Assembly: GCF_050958605.1 (NCBI RefSeq)
Contig: NZ_JBJHDO010000017.1
Coordinates: 1-64,000 of the forward strand
Length of the DNA stretch: 64,000 nt
Direction: 5' to 3'
Source of the DNA: G016756615 sp050958605
GTDB taxonomy: Bacteria; Pseudomonadota; Alphaproteobacteria; Rhizobiales; Rhizobiaceae
Position 1 is the first letter of the stretch; the number at the start of each line of letters is the position of its first letter. A program made the position numbers and the translations under genes. Below the pieces are notes generated by a model that was not told the origin of the DNA, searched no databases, and was given only the letters and a program-made list of their open reading frames with translations. Of this stretch, positions 10,443-18,805 are shown piece after piece.

Positions 10443-10790
10443 ATGCAAGGCATTCTCTACGAGGAACCCTCGGTCTGGCAGTTCTTCTTCGTCACCTGTC
10501 TTCTCGGAGGCTGGGCCGCATGGATGACGGGCCGCGCCTGCGCGCAGACATGGCGCCCCTATGCGAGCCTCGTCGTCTACCTTCTGGTCCTCGGTATAGC
10601 GGTCCGGTTCATCCATCATGCTCTCTTCGACGGCACGATGTTCACGGCGCAATATTATGTGGTGGACACGATCGTCCTCTTGATCCTCGGCTCGCTCGGC
10701 TACCGCTATACGCGCACCAACCAGATGGTTACACAGTATAACTGGCTCTATGAGCGCTCTTCGTTGCTTAGCTGGAAAACAAAGGGCTGA
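10443..10790 (+). CDS. Small membrane protein in the liv operon (DUF6867-like)
   Basis: This 115-residue protein has three probable membrane segments (about residues 11-30, 38-58 and 72-92) and a polar C terminus ending in SLLSWKTKG. Rhizobiales liv operons often carry a small membrane protein of this kind between livF and the binding-protein gene, and the family is known as DUF6867. The assignment is by resemblance and context. Position in the operon suggests an accessory role in the transporter, but no function is established. Confidence 0.8.
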   Translation: MQGILYEEPSVWQFFFVTCLLGGWAAWMTGRACAQTWRPYASLVVYLLVLGIAVRFIHHALFDGTMFTAQYYVVDTIVLLILGSLGYRYTRTNQMVTQYNWLYERSSLLSWKTKG

Positions 10791-10940
10791 GGGAGAACCC
10801 GCCAAACAGAGTTCGCGCCGGTACAACGAAGGTGAATCGGCGTGACAACTGCCTGAAAATCGGCAAACTACCACTTCTGCGATAAGGGTGGGCATCGCAT
10901 GAGTGACTTTCACGCCCACTCAGCCAATGGGAGTGTATCA

Positions 10941-12059
10941 ATGAAAAAATCACTGTTGTCCGCAGTTGCCCTGACCGCGCTGGTTGCGTTCGGCGGCAGC
11001 GCGTGGGCGGACATACTGGTGGGCGTCGGTGGACCGGTCACCGGGCCGAACGCCGCCTTCGGAGCGCAGCTCCAGAAGGGAGCCGAGCAGGCCGCGGCCG
11101 ACATCAACGCCGCCGGTGGCATCAATGGCGAGCAGATCAAAGTCGTCATCGGCGACGACGTGTCGGATCCCAAGCAGGGCATCTCGGTAGCCAACAAATT
11201 CGTCGCGGACGGCGTCAAGTTCGTGGTCGGCCACTTCAACTCCGGCGTGTCCATCCCGGCCTCGGAAGTTTACGCTGAAAACGGCCTCCTGCAGATCTCG
11301 CCGGCCTCGACCAACCCGACCTACACCGAACGCGGCCTCTGGAACACCTTCCGCACCTGCGGACGTGACGACCAGCAGGGCATTGTCGCCGGCGCCTATC
11401 TGGCAGCCAATTTCAAGGACGCCAAGATCGCCGTCATCCACGACAAGACGCCGTACGGCCAAGGCCTCGCCGATGAGACCAAGAAGGCGCTCAACGCCGC
11501 CGGCGTCACGGAAGCCATGTATGAAGGCATCAACACCGGCGACAAGGACTTCTCGGCCCTTATCGCCAAAATGAAGGAGGCCGGTGTCTCGGTCGTCTAT
11601 TACGGCGGCCTGCACACCGAGGCCGGCCTGATGATGCGTCAGCTCGCCGACCAGGGTCTGAAGGCCACCTTCATGTCGGGCGACGGCATCGTGTCGAACG
11701 AGCTCGCCTCGATCGCCGGCGACGCCGTCAACGGCACGCTGATGACCTTCTCGCCGGATCCGCGCCGGAACCCCGCCGCCAAGGACATCGTGGAGAAGTT
11801 CCGCGCGGCCGGCTTCGAGCCGGAAGCCTACACGCTCTACGCATATGCGGCGCTGCAGGTCATCGCCGAGGGCGCCAAGGCCGCGGGCAGCACCGACCCG
11901 CAGGCGGTTGCGGAAGCCATCAAGGCCAAGGGGCCGTTCAAGACGGCCATCGGCGATCTCGGCTTCGATTCCAAGGGCGACATCACCCGTCCCGACTATG
12001 TGATGTACACTTGGAAGAAGGGCGACGACGGCAAGTACAATTACTTCCAGAACGAGTAG
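10941..12059 (+). CDS. Branched-chain amino acid ABC transporter substrate-binding protein
   Basis: This 372-residue periplasmic LivJ/LivK-type binding protein has a cleavable signal peptide (MKKSLLSAVALTALVAFGG, cleavage after SAWA). The mature protein begins with the LIV-family pattern DILVGVGGPVTGPNAAFGAQ, and ISPASTNPTYTERG and RTCGRDDQQG follow, the latter holding one of the conserved disulphide cysteines. The start at 10941 is chosen over 10899 because the signal peptide begins there and a GGGAG motif precedes it. It is separated from the small membrane gene by 150 bp, so it may have an extra promoter for higher expression. A strong terminator follows. Confidence 0.95.
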   Translation: MKKSLLSAVALTALVAFGGSAWADILVGVGGPVTGPNAAFGAQLQKGAEQAAADINAAGGINGEQIKVVIGDDVSDPKQGISVANKFVADGVKFVVGHFNSGVSIPASEVYAENGLLQISPASTNPTYTERGLWNTFRTCGRDDQQGIVAGAYLAANFKDAKIAVIHDKTPYGQGLADETKKALNAAGVTEAMYEGINTGDKDFSALIAKMKEAGVSVVYYGGLHTEAGLMMRQLADQGLKATFMSGDGIVSNELASIAGDAVNGTLMTFSPDPRRNPAAKDIVEKFRAAGFEPEAYTLYAYAALQVIAEGAKAAGSTDPQAVAEAIKAKGPFKTAIGDLGFDSKGDITRPDYVMYTWKKGDDGKYNYFQNE

Positions 12060-12102
12060 GCTTCTCCGGAACGGCCCGCCGACAAGCAATGTCGGCAAGA
12101 AC

Positions 12103-12132
12103 GCCCGGCGCCAACGCGCCGGGCATTTTTTT
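12103..12132 (+). terminator. Rho-independent terminator after the liv binding-protein gene
   Basis: A perfect 9-bp GC-rich stem (GCCCGGCGC at 12103-12111, GCGCCGGGC at 12116-12124) with a 4-base loop is followed by a run of seven T. Confidence 0.95.
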
Positions 12133-12313
12133 GCGGATGCGCTGACGCCCGCACGGAAAGCGGAGGCAGGCATCGGCGAAATCCGTGTGAAAACAGGTAG
12201 CTGGGAGAACTATCCTGTCGCGCGATGCCGCGAGCTCATTATCTGTTTTTGTTTGCGCTGCAGCATTTTCCGGCTAATCATGCGCCCTCCACTTTCCGCC
12301 CCTGGAGTGTTTC

Positions 12314-15300
12314 GTGCCGATCAGCAAGATCCTCGTCGCCAATCGTTCCGAAATCGCCATCCGCGTCTTCCGCGCGGCCAATGAACTCGGGCTGAAAACG
12401 GTCGCGATCTGGGCCGAAGAGGATAAATACTCACTGCATCGCTTCAAGGCTGACGAATCCTATCAGGTGGGCCGTGGCCCGCATCTGCTCCGCGACCTCG
12501 GCCCGATAGAGAGCTATCTCTCGATCCCCGAGGTGATCCGCGTGGCTAAGCTCTCGGGCGCGGACGCGATCCATCCCGGCTATGGCCTCCTCTCGGAGAG
12601 CCCCGAATTCGCCGAGGCCTGCGCCGAGAACGGCATCGTCTTCATAGGGCCGAAGCCGGAAACGATGCGTCGGCTCGGCAACAAGGTCGCCGCACGCAAT
12701 CTGGCCATAGAGGTCGGCGTTCCCGTTGTGCCTGCCACAGAGCCGCTGCCGGACGACATGGAAGCGGTGCGCGAAATGGCGGCCGAGATCGGCTATCCCG
12801 TCATGCTCAAGGCATCCTGGGGCGGCGGCGGCCGTGGCATGCGCGCCATCCGCGACGAAGCCGATCTGGCACGCGAGGTGACCGAAGCCAAACGCGAGGC
12901 GAAGGCCGCCTTCGGCAAGGACGAGGTCTATCTGGAGAAGCTGGTCGAGCGGGCCCGCCATGTCGAAGTGCAGGTGCTCGGCGACATGCATGGCAATGTC
13001 GTGCATCTGTTCGAACGCGACTGCTCGATTCAGCGCCGCAACCAGAAGGTCGTCGAGCGCGCGCCGGCGCCTTACCTCGACGATGCGCAACGCCGCGAAC
13101 TGTGCGGTCATGCGCTGAAGATCGCCGAGAAGACCAGCTATATCGGCGCCGGCACCGTCGAGTTCCTGATGGATGCCGATACCGGCAAGTTCTATTTCAT
13201 CGAGGTCAATCCGCGCATCCAGGTCGAGCACACCGTCACCGAGGAAGTGACCGGCATCGACATCGTCAAGGCGCAAATCCACATTCTCGACGGGTTTGCC
13301 ATCGGCACGCCCGAATCCGGCGTGCCCCGGCAGAAGGACATCCGGCTGAACGGCCACGCCTTGCAGTGCCGCATCACCACGGAAGATCCCGAGCAGAATT
13401 TCATCCCCGACTATGGCCGCATCACCGCCTATCGCGGCGCCACCGGCTTCGGCATCAGGCTCGATGGAGGCACCGCCTATTCCGGCGCCGTCATCACGCG
13501 CTACTACGATCCGCTGCTCGAGAAGGTGACGGCCTGGGCGCCGACGCCCCAAGAGGCGATCGCGCGCATGGACCGGGCGCTGCGCGAATTCCGCATCCGT
13601 GGGGTGGCGACCAATCTGACCTTCCTCGAAGCAATCATCACGCACCCGGCTTTCCGGGACAATTCCTATACGACGCGATTCATCGATTCGACGCCCGAAC
13701 TCTTCGCGCAGGTCAAGCGGCAGGACCGCGCCACGAAGCTCTTGAACTATCTCGCCGACGTCACGGTGAACGGCCATCCGGAAACGCGCGGCCGGCCCGA
13801 ACCGAGTCCGGAGGCCGCGCCGCCCATCGTGCCCTATATCGACGCGACCGTGCCTCACGGCAGCAAGCAGCGGCTCGACGCGCTGGGTCCCGAGAAATTC
13901 GCGGCGTGGATGCGCGCGCAAAGCCAGGTGCTCGTCACGGACACGACCATGCGCGACGGACACCAATCGCTGCTGGCGACCCGCATGCGCACCCACGACA
14001 TCGCCGCCATCGCCGGCGTTTATGCGCGGGCCCTGCCGCAGTTGCTGTCGCTCGAATGCTGGGGCGGCGCGACCTTCGATGTCGCCATGCGGTTCCTGAC
14101 GGAGGATCCGTGGGAGAGATTGTCCAGGGTGCGCGACGCCGCCCCGAACCTGCTGTTGCAGATGCTGCTGCGCGGCGCCAACGGCGTCGGCTACACCAAC
14201 TATCCCGACAACGTCGTCCAGCATTTCGTCAAGCAGGCTGCCCGCGGCGGCATCGATCTCTTCCGCGTCTTCGATTGCCTGAACTGGGTCGAGAACATGC
14301 GTGTGGCGATGGACGCCGTGCGCGCCGAGGGCAAGCTGTGCGAGGCGGCGATCTGCTACACCGGCGACATTCTCGACCCAAGCCGCGCCAAATACGACCT
14401 GTCCTATTATGTCGGACTCGCCAGGGAGCTGGAGGCGGCGGGCGCCAACATCATCGCGGTCAAGGACATGGCCGGCCTGCTGAAACCCGCCGCTGCCCGC
14501 GTCCTCTTCAAGGCGCTGCGCGAGGCGACCGACCTGCCCATCCATTTCCACACACACGACACTTCCGGCCTCTCCGCCGCGACCGTGCTGGCAGCGGTGG
14601 AGAGCGGCGTCGATGCGATCGACGCGGCCATGGATGCCTTTTCCGGTAATACTTCCCAGCCTTGCCTCGGCTCGATCGTCGAGGCGCTCAAGGGCAGCGA
14701 GCACGATCCGCGCCTCGATACCGAATGGATCCGCAAGATTTCCTTCTATTGGGAGGCCGTGCGCAACCAGTATGCCGCCTTCGAAAGCGACCTGAAGGGG
14801 CCGGCATCGGAGGTCTATCTCCACGAGATGCCCGGCGGCCAGTTCACCAATCTCAAGGAGCAGGCGCGCTCGCTCGGACTGGAGACACGCTGGCACGAAG
14901 TGGCGCAGACCTATCACGACGTGAACCTGATGTTCGGCGACATCGTGAAGGTCACCCCCTCCTCCAAGGTGGTCGGCGACATGGCGCTGATGATGGTCAG
15001 TCAGGACCTCACGGTGGCCGATGTCGAGAACCCCGCGCGCGACATCGCGTTCCCGGACTCCGTCGTTTCGATGCTGCGCGGCGATCTCGGCCAGTCGCCC
15101 GGCGGCTGGCCGGCGAAGCTGCAGAAGAAAGTGCTGAAGGGCGAAAAGCCGATCACGGTGCGGCCCGGCTCGCTGCTTCCCGCCGCCGACCTTGCCGGCA
15201 GCCGCAAGGAGATCGAGGAAAAGCTCGGCAGGAAGCTCAGCGAGTTCGAATTCGCTTCCTGGCTGATGTATCCGAAGGTCTTCACGGACTTCGCCGGTGC

Positions 15301-15769
15301 TCAGGAAAGTTATGGCCCGGTCAGCGTGCTGCCGACGCCGGTCTATTTCTACGGCATGAAGCCCGAGGACGAGATCTTCGTCGACATCGAACGCGGCAAG
15401 ACGCTGGTGATCCGCTGCCTGGCTGTCGGCGACGTGGACGAAAAGGGCATGGTCACCGCGTTCTTCGAGCTCAACGGCCAGCCGCGTCGCATCAAGGTGC
15501 CCGACAGGGCGCATGGAGGGTCGGCAAAGGCAAGGCGCAAGGCGGAAGCCGGCAATGAAGCGCATGTCGGCGCTCCGATGCCGGGCGTGGTGTCGACGCT
15601 CGCCATCGCCGCAGGGCAGGCAGTGAAGGCCGGCGATGTCCTGCTCTCGATCGAGGCGATGAAGATGGAGACGGCGCTGCACGCCGAACGCGACGGGACG
15701 GTAGCCGAAGTGCTGGTGCGTGCCGGCGACCAGATCGACGCCAAGGACCTGTTGGTGGTCTTCACCTGA
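12314..15769 (+). CDS. pyc: Pyruvate carboxylase
   Basis: This 1151-residue single-chain enzyme carboxylates pyruvate to oxaloacetate, replenishing the TCA cycle. Domain order is biotin carboxylase (residues about 1-460, with the ATP-grasp glycine loop KASWGGGGRGMRAI and FIEVNPRIQVEH), carboxyltransferase (about 535-810, starting TDTTMRDGHQSLLATRMR, with the metal-binding HFHTHDTSG), the PYC tetramerisation and allosteric region, and a C-terminal biotinyl domain with the carboxylated-biotin lysine in EAMKMET at about residue 1117. Length matches the family (1140-1180). Translation starts at GTG with GGAG seven bases upstream. It is transcribed alone. Confidence 0.97.
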   Translation: MPISKILVANRSEIAIRVFRAANELGLKTVAIWAEEDKYSLHRFKADESYQVGRGPHLLRDLGPIESYLSIPEVIRVAKLSGADAIHPGYGLLSESPEFAEACAENGIVFIGPKPETMRRLGNKVAARNLAIEVGVPVVPATEPLPDDMEAVREMAAEIGYPVMLKASWGGGGRGMRAIRDEADLAREVTEAKREAKAAFGKDEVYLEKLVERARHVEVQVLGDMHGNVVHLFERDCSIQRRNQKVVERAPAPYLDDAQRRELCGHALKIAEKTSYIGAGTVEFLMDADTGKFYFIEVNPRIQVEHTVTEEVTGIDIVKAQIHILDGFAIGTPESGVPRQKDIRLNGHALQCRITTEDPEQNFIPDYGRITAYRGATGFGIRLDGGTAYSGAVITRYYDPLLEKVTAWAPTPQEAIARMDRALREFRIRGVATNLTFLEAIITHPAFRDNSYTTRFIDSTPELFAQVKRQDRATKLLNYLADVTVNGHPETRGRPEPSPEAAPPIVPYIDATVPHGSKQRLDALGPEKFAAWMRAQSQVLVTDTTMRDGHQSLLATRMRTHDIAAIAGVYARALPQLLSLECWGGATFDVAMRFLTEDPWERLSRVRDAAPNLLLQMLLRGANGVGYTNYPDNVVQHFVKQAARGGIDLFRVFDCLNWVENMRVAMDAVRAEGKLCEAAICYTGDILDPSRAKYDLSYYVGLARELEAAGANIIAVKDMAGLLKPAAARVLFKALREATDLPIHFHTHDTSGLSAATVLAAVESGVDAIDAAMDAFSGNTSQPCLGSIVEALKGSEHDPRLDTEWIRKISFYWEAVRNQYAAFESDLKGPASEVYLHEMPGGQFTNLKEQARSLGLETRWHEVAQTYHDVNLMFGDIVKVTPSSKVVGDMALMMVSQDLTVADVENPARDIAFPDSVVSMLRGDLGQSPGGWPAKLQKKVLKGEKPITVRPGSLLPAADLAGSRKEIEEKLGRKLSEFEFASWLMYPKVFTDFAGAQESYGPVSVLPTPVYFYGMKPEDEIFVDIERGKTLVIRCLAVGDVDEKGMVTAFFELNGQPRRIKVPDRAHGGSAKARRKAEAGNEAHVGAPMPGVVSTLAIAAGQAVKAGDVLLSIEAMKMETALHAERDGTVAEVLVRAGDQIDAKDLLVVFT

Positions 15770-15807
15770 CCACCGCCATGCTTGCCGATCTGACGTTGCT
15801 CCCCTAT

Positions 15808-15875
15808 TCTACCGGCGAAGGGGATGGAGTCCCCCAAAACCGCCCATGAAGGGATGATGACTCCTGCTGTGTGGA
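15808..15875 (+). ncRNA. Fluoride riboswitch (crcB motif) aptamer
   Basis: The segment matches the crcB aptamer layout: a GGGGATGGAG-TCCCCC hairpin (from 15820), the A-rich ACC linker, a CCC-ATGAA-GGG hairpin (15843-15853) and the conserved TGATGACTCCTGC 3' strand (15854-15866) that forms the pseudoknot and closing helix. It lies directly upstream of two crcB genes, the classical targets. Fluoride binding normally turns expression on. Confidence 0.9.
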
Positions 15876-15878
15876 AAC

Positions 15879-15933
15879 GCGCTGCGGGAGTTGGATGTCC
15901 GGAAGGCCGACCCGCAGCGTTGCGGGTTTTTTT
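15879..15933 (+). terminator. Riboswitch expression platform: terminator with competing antiterminator
   Basis: A terminator hairpin (CCCGCA at 15911-15916, TGCGGG at 15921-15926) is followed by at least seven T. The segment CGCTGCGGG at 15879-15887 is perfectly complementary (9 bp) to CCCGCAGCG at 15911-15919, so pairing of these two would destroy the terminator. The mutually exclusive helices indicate transcriptional control. Confidence 0.85.
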
Positions 15934-15997
15934 GTTTTCTTTTCGGGCGGTGATCTGGCCGGACCGCGCTGATCATGCTGAATCGGGTAGGTCGAAC

Positions 15998-16405
15998 ATG
16001 CAGGACATGCTTCATATCGTTATGTGGGTGGCGCTCGGCAGCGCCATCGGAGGACCCGCGCGCTATTTCGTATCCGGCCTCGTCGGGCGGCGTGTCGGCG
16101 AGACGTTTCCCTGGGGCACCATGGTGGTCAATATCAGTGGCGCCTTCTCGATCGGTGTGGCAGCGGGTGCCGCGACGATCGAGGGCCTGCTTCCCATGCC
16201 GGCCGGATGGCAGCTCATCGTCACCGGCTTTCTCGGAGCCTACACGACGGTTTCCTCGTTCAGCCTGCAGACCATGGCCCTTGCCCGTGACGGCCAGGTC
16301 CTGAAGGCTGGTGGAAACGTGGCGCTATCTTTGTCTTCGTGCCTTTCCGCCGTGGCGCTCGGATACGGTGTCGCGATGCTTCTGTGGGGAGCGAGCCAGC
16401 CATGA
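15998..16405 (+). CDS. crcB: Fluoride ion channel CrcB/Fluc, first subunit
   Basis: This 135-residue, four-helix membrane protein exports fluoride as part of a dual-topology dimer. Family features are GGPARYFVSG near the N terminus, FPWGTMVVNISGAF (the Asn that lines the vestibule) and GAYTTVSSFSLQT. The last normally reads TTFSxFS, so the first of the two Phe-box residues is Val here. ATG 15998 is taken as the start because upstream codons would lie in the riboswitch platform. Its stop overlaps the second crcB start (ATGA), so the two are translationally coupled and probably make a heterodimer. Confidence 0.92.
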   Translation: MQDMLHIVMWVALGSAIGGPARYFVSGLVGRRVGETFPWGTMVVNISGAFSIGVAAGAATIEGLLPMPAGWQLIVTGFLGAYTTVSSFSLQTMALARDGQVLKAGGNVALSLSSCLSAVALGYGVAMLLWGASQP

Positions 16406-16896
16406 CGGAGGCGGATGAGGCCCCTCCCGACGAACATGTCCGGCCGGCAAACGTGACATTACAAGCCAAGGCCTGGTGGCGGCGGCTCCGCGAGACCGCG
16501 TTTCTCTACCTCGCCGTCTCGGTCGGCTCCGTCATCGGCAGCGTCTTGCGCGCGCTCGCCTCGCTCGCCGCCCTCACCTGGATCGGGCCAGCGTTTCCGT
16601 GGGGAACCCTCTTCGTCAACATCGTCGGCTCGTTCGTGATCGGCTTCTATGCCGCCATCACCGGTCCGGGCGGAAGGATATTCGCGGGAACCTATCAGCG
16701 TCAGTTCGTCATGGCCGGCATCTGCGGCGGCTTCACGACTTTTTCCGTGTTCAGTCTCGAAGTGTTTCGGGCGCTCCACGCCGGCATCGTTGCGCTTGCC
16801 GGGCTTTATGTCGCCGTTTCCATCGTCACTTGGCTTGCATCGGCTTGGTTCGGCCATGCGCTCGCTTCCCGCCTCAACCGTTTAGGAGGAACATGA
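16402..16896 (+). CDS. crcB: Fluoride ion channel CrcB/Fluc, second subunit
   Basis: This 164-residue CrcB paralogue has a polar N-terminal extension of about 35 residues before the first membrane helix. It keeps the full signature: GSVLRALASL, FPWGTLFVNIVGSF and GGFTTFSVFSLEVF with both Phe-box residues. It starts inside the stop codon of the first crcB. Adjacent crcB pairs in bacteria generally encode the two oppositely inserted subunits of a single Fluc channel. Expression is expected to depend on the upstream fluoride riboswitch. Confidence 0.93.
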   Translation: MTEADEAPPDEHVRPANVTLQAKAWWRRLRETAFLYLAVSVGSVIGSVLRALASLAALTWIGPAFPWGTLFVNIVGSFVIGFYAAITGPGGRIFAGTYQRQFVMAGICGGFTTFSVFSLEVFRALHAGIVALAGLYVAVSIVTWLASAWFGHALASRLNRLGGT

Positions 16897-17237
16897 TCAT
16901 GCAGATACCGCGCCATGCCACGCTTCTGAGAATATTCATCGGCGAGGATGACCGCGACGACGGACGTCCCCTTTATGAAGCGATCGTGCTCAAAGCCCGT
17001 GAGATGCAGCTAGCCGGCGCGACGGTCGTGCGCGGAGGGATGGGTTTCGGCCAGTCGAGCCGGCTTCACACGACCAAGATCCTCCGCCTGTCCGAGGATC
17101 TTCCCCTGGTCATCGAGATCGTGGACAGCGAAGAAAAGATCAACGCCTTCCTGCCTGCCCTGGAGGCCCTCATGTCGAGCGGCCTGGTGACGCTCGAGAA
17201 GGTGCAGGTGCTGCAATATGGAGCGAGGCATCCATGA
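16893..17237 (+). CDS. DUF190 family protein of the fluoride-resistance operon
   Basis: This 114-residue soluble alpha/beta protein is related to PII-like folds. DUF190 proteins share the pattern seen here: LLRIFIGEDDRDDGRPLYEA, the AGATVVRGGMGFG loop and PLVIEIVDSEEKI. The family repeatedly occurs next to crcB or fused to it, so an accessory or sensing role in fluoride resistance is likely but unproven. ATG 16893 overlaps the crcB stop (ATGA); a second ATG at 16899 is equally possible and has better spacing from the AGGAGG at 16884-16889. Confidence 0.88.
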   Translation: MIMQIPRHATLLRIFIGEDDRDDGRPLYEAIVLKAREMQLAGATVVRGGMGFGQSSRLHTTKILRLSEDLPLVIEIVDSEEKINAFLPALEALMSSGLVTLEKVQVLQYGARHP

Positions 17238-17365
17238 ATATCGGACCTTGTGATGGGCGAAAAACGGGGTGAAGATCGCACAAATTCGCTTTGTCCGCGC
17301 AGCCTTGGTCGAAGATGACCGAAGCTTGTGACTCGGCTGACTCAGATCTCTGACAGGAGGAAATC

Positions 17366-18703
17366 ATGGCCAGCAGCAGCAATCTCGATGGCCTGATAAA
17401 GTTCCTTTCACGCGACGAGTGGGAGGATTGTTTTCAAGAGATCTTCGACGATCATTTCAGGGAGATCCTCGACGACGGCGATCTTGATTTCGAGGATCTC
17501 GCCGAGCTTTTCGGCGATCACTGGGCGATGACGCTCTGGGGATGCGCCTTCGAGGATTTCCTCACTCAGGATTTCGACGTCCGGGGCGGAAACATTGTCG
17601 ACGAATACCTGAAGCGGCGTGGGTGGAAGGAAACCGCACAGGCAAAGGCTTATATGAAGGCGCTACGGACGTCCGTGATGAGCCTGTACGAAGTCAGCGA
17701 CGTGGTTCCGGGAAAATCTCTGATGGCCCGCGATCTTATCCGCGGCGGCGATCCCGTCCTGGTCAGCGAAGGGAGCGCTACGAAATCGCTGCGGCAGTGG
17801 GACCGAATTGCAGCGAGAATTGTCGATGTCGGAGGCAAGAGCGTGCTCAGCGGTGGGCTTTTGCCTTACACGCTAGCGGCATCGGACGCCGTCTTCGATG
17901 CTCTGCGGGAGACATTCGGAAAGAAACGTTCCAAGAAGCTGCCGACCCTGAGCGGCGATGAACTTCGATCCGTCGCTTGGTTTTTCAGTATCTGCTGGCA
18001 GGCCGATACGCTGAAACGGTTGATGCTGCCGGATCTCAAGAACAGCGATGGCGACGACGTCGTATTCCATGATGCCCGGTTTCCTCTTGCCGCCGGTGTC
18101 ACCCAGAAGACTATCGCCACACGGCTCAACGAAGTCCCGAACCTAAGACAGGACAACGATAAGGTTTGGATCTGGCAAAGCATCCCGCGAGAACCGGGCT
18201 CCGACAGCCATCCCGGTGAACTCGCCACCGAAACCAGGCCGGATGATGGCGAGTACGTGATCCTGGGCAATGTCGAGTTGAAAGGCCGCGCCCTGCATCT
18301 CACGACCAATTCGGCCATGAGGGCAGAAAAAGGGGCGGCGATGATAACGGCCGCGCTCGGCGACCTCGTTGGTGTGCCGCTGACCGAAATTCGCACCATA
18401 GAACAGTTAATGGCCGAAAAGCCGGTTCAACAGCGCAAGAGCAGCCACGATCCCGATATGCCGCCGGAAATTGCCGAGGAGATCGCTCAGGCGTATCTCG
18501 ACAGGCATTATCGAGAAACGCTCGACGTTCCGGTTCCTGCTTTGGGCAACATTTCGCCGCGTAACGCGATCAAATCAGCGAGTGGCCGCAAAAATGTCTC
18601 CCAATGGCTGAAGTATCTGGAGAACCAGTCTGAACGGACGAACGGGACGTATGATTTTCGATGGATGTGGAAGGAACTCGGCATAGAGTATCTGCGACGT
18701 TGA
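17366..18703 (+). CDS. Unrecognised 445-residue protein
   Basis: The gene is real by its AGGAGG ribosome-binding site (17356-17361 region, spacing about 6) and long open frame, but its family is not recognised. The N-terminal 60 residues are strongly acidic and aromatic (DEWEDCFQEIFDD, DDGDLDFEDLAELFGDHW). The middle is soluble alpha/beta with no membrane segment or signal. The last 60 residues contain VPALGNISPRNAIKSASGRK and YDFRWMWKELGI, resembling the short helical tail found at the end of several SEC-C or ParS/MbcA-like proteins; that similarity is by eye only. Codon use is less GC-rich at third positions than in neighbours, which suggests acquisition by transfer. It lies 128 bp after the fluoride operon and may or may not be co-transcribed. 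Confidence 0.7.
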   Translation: MASSSNLDGLIKFLSRDEWEDCFQEIFDDHFREILDDGDLDFEDLAELFGDHWAMTLWGCAFEDFLTQDFDVRGGNIVDEYLKRRGWKETAQAKAYMKALRTSVMSLYEVSDVVPGKSLMARDLIRGGDPVLVSEGSATKSLRQWDRIAARIVDVGGKSVLSGGLLPYTLAASDAVFDALRETFGKKRSKKLPTLSGDELRSVAWFFSICWQADTLKRLMLPDLKNSDGDDVVFHDARFPLAAGVTQKTIATRLNEVPNLRQDNDKVWIWQSIPREPGSDSHPGELATETRPDDGEYVILGNVELKGRALHLTTNSAMRAEKGAAMITAALGDLVGVPLTEIRTIEQLMAEKPVQQRKSSHDPDMPPEIAEEIAQAYLDRHYRETLDVPVPALGNISPRNAIKSASGRKNVSQWLKYLENQSERTNGTYDFRWMWKELGIEYLRR

Positions 18704-18805
18704 CCCTTCCGCACCATACTACCTGGTCCAACAATCTCTTTTTCCCGCTCGGTTGACTCGGCGTTTAACCGATTTAGTCTCGCCGGCGCCAAACGAGAAC
18801 CCCCA

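Noticed and set aside
12431..15682. A 1083-codon minus-strand frame opposite pyruvate carboxylase
   Set aside because: Antisense shadow; pyruvate carboxylase covers the same bases with complete domains.
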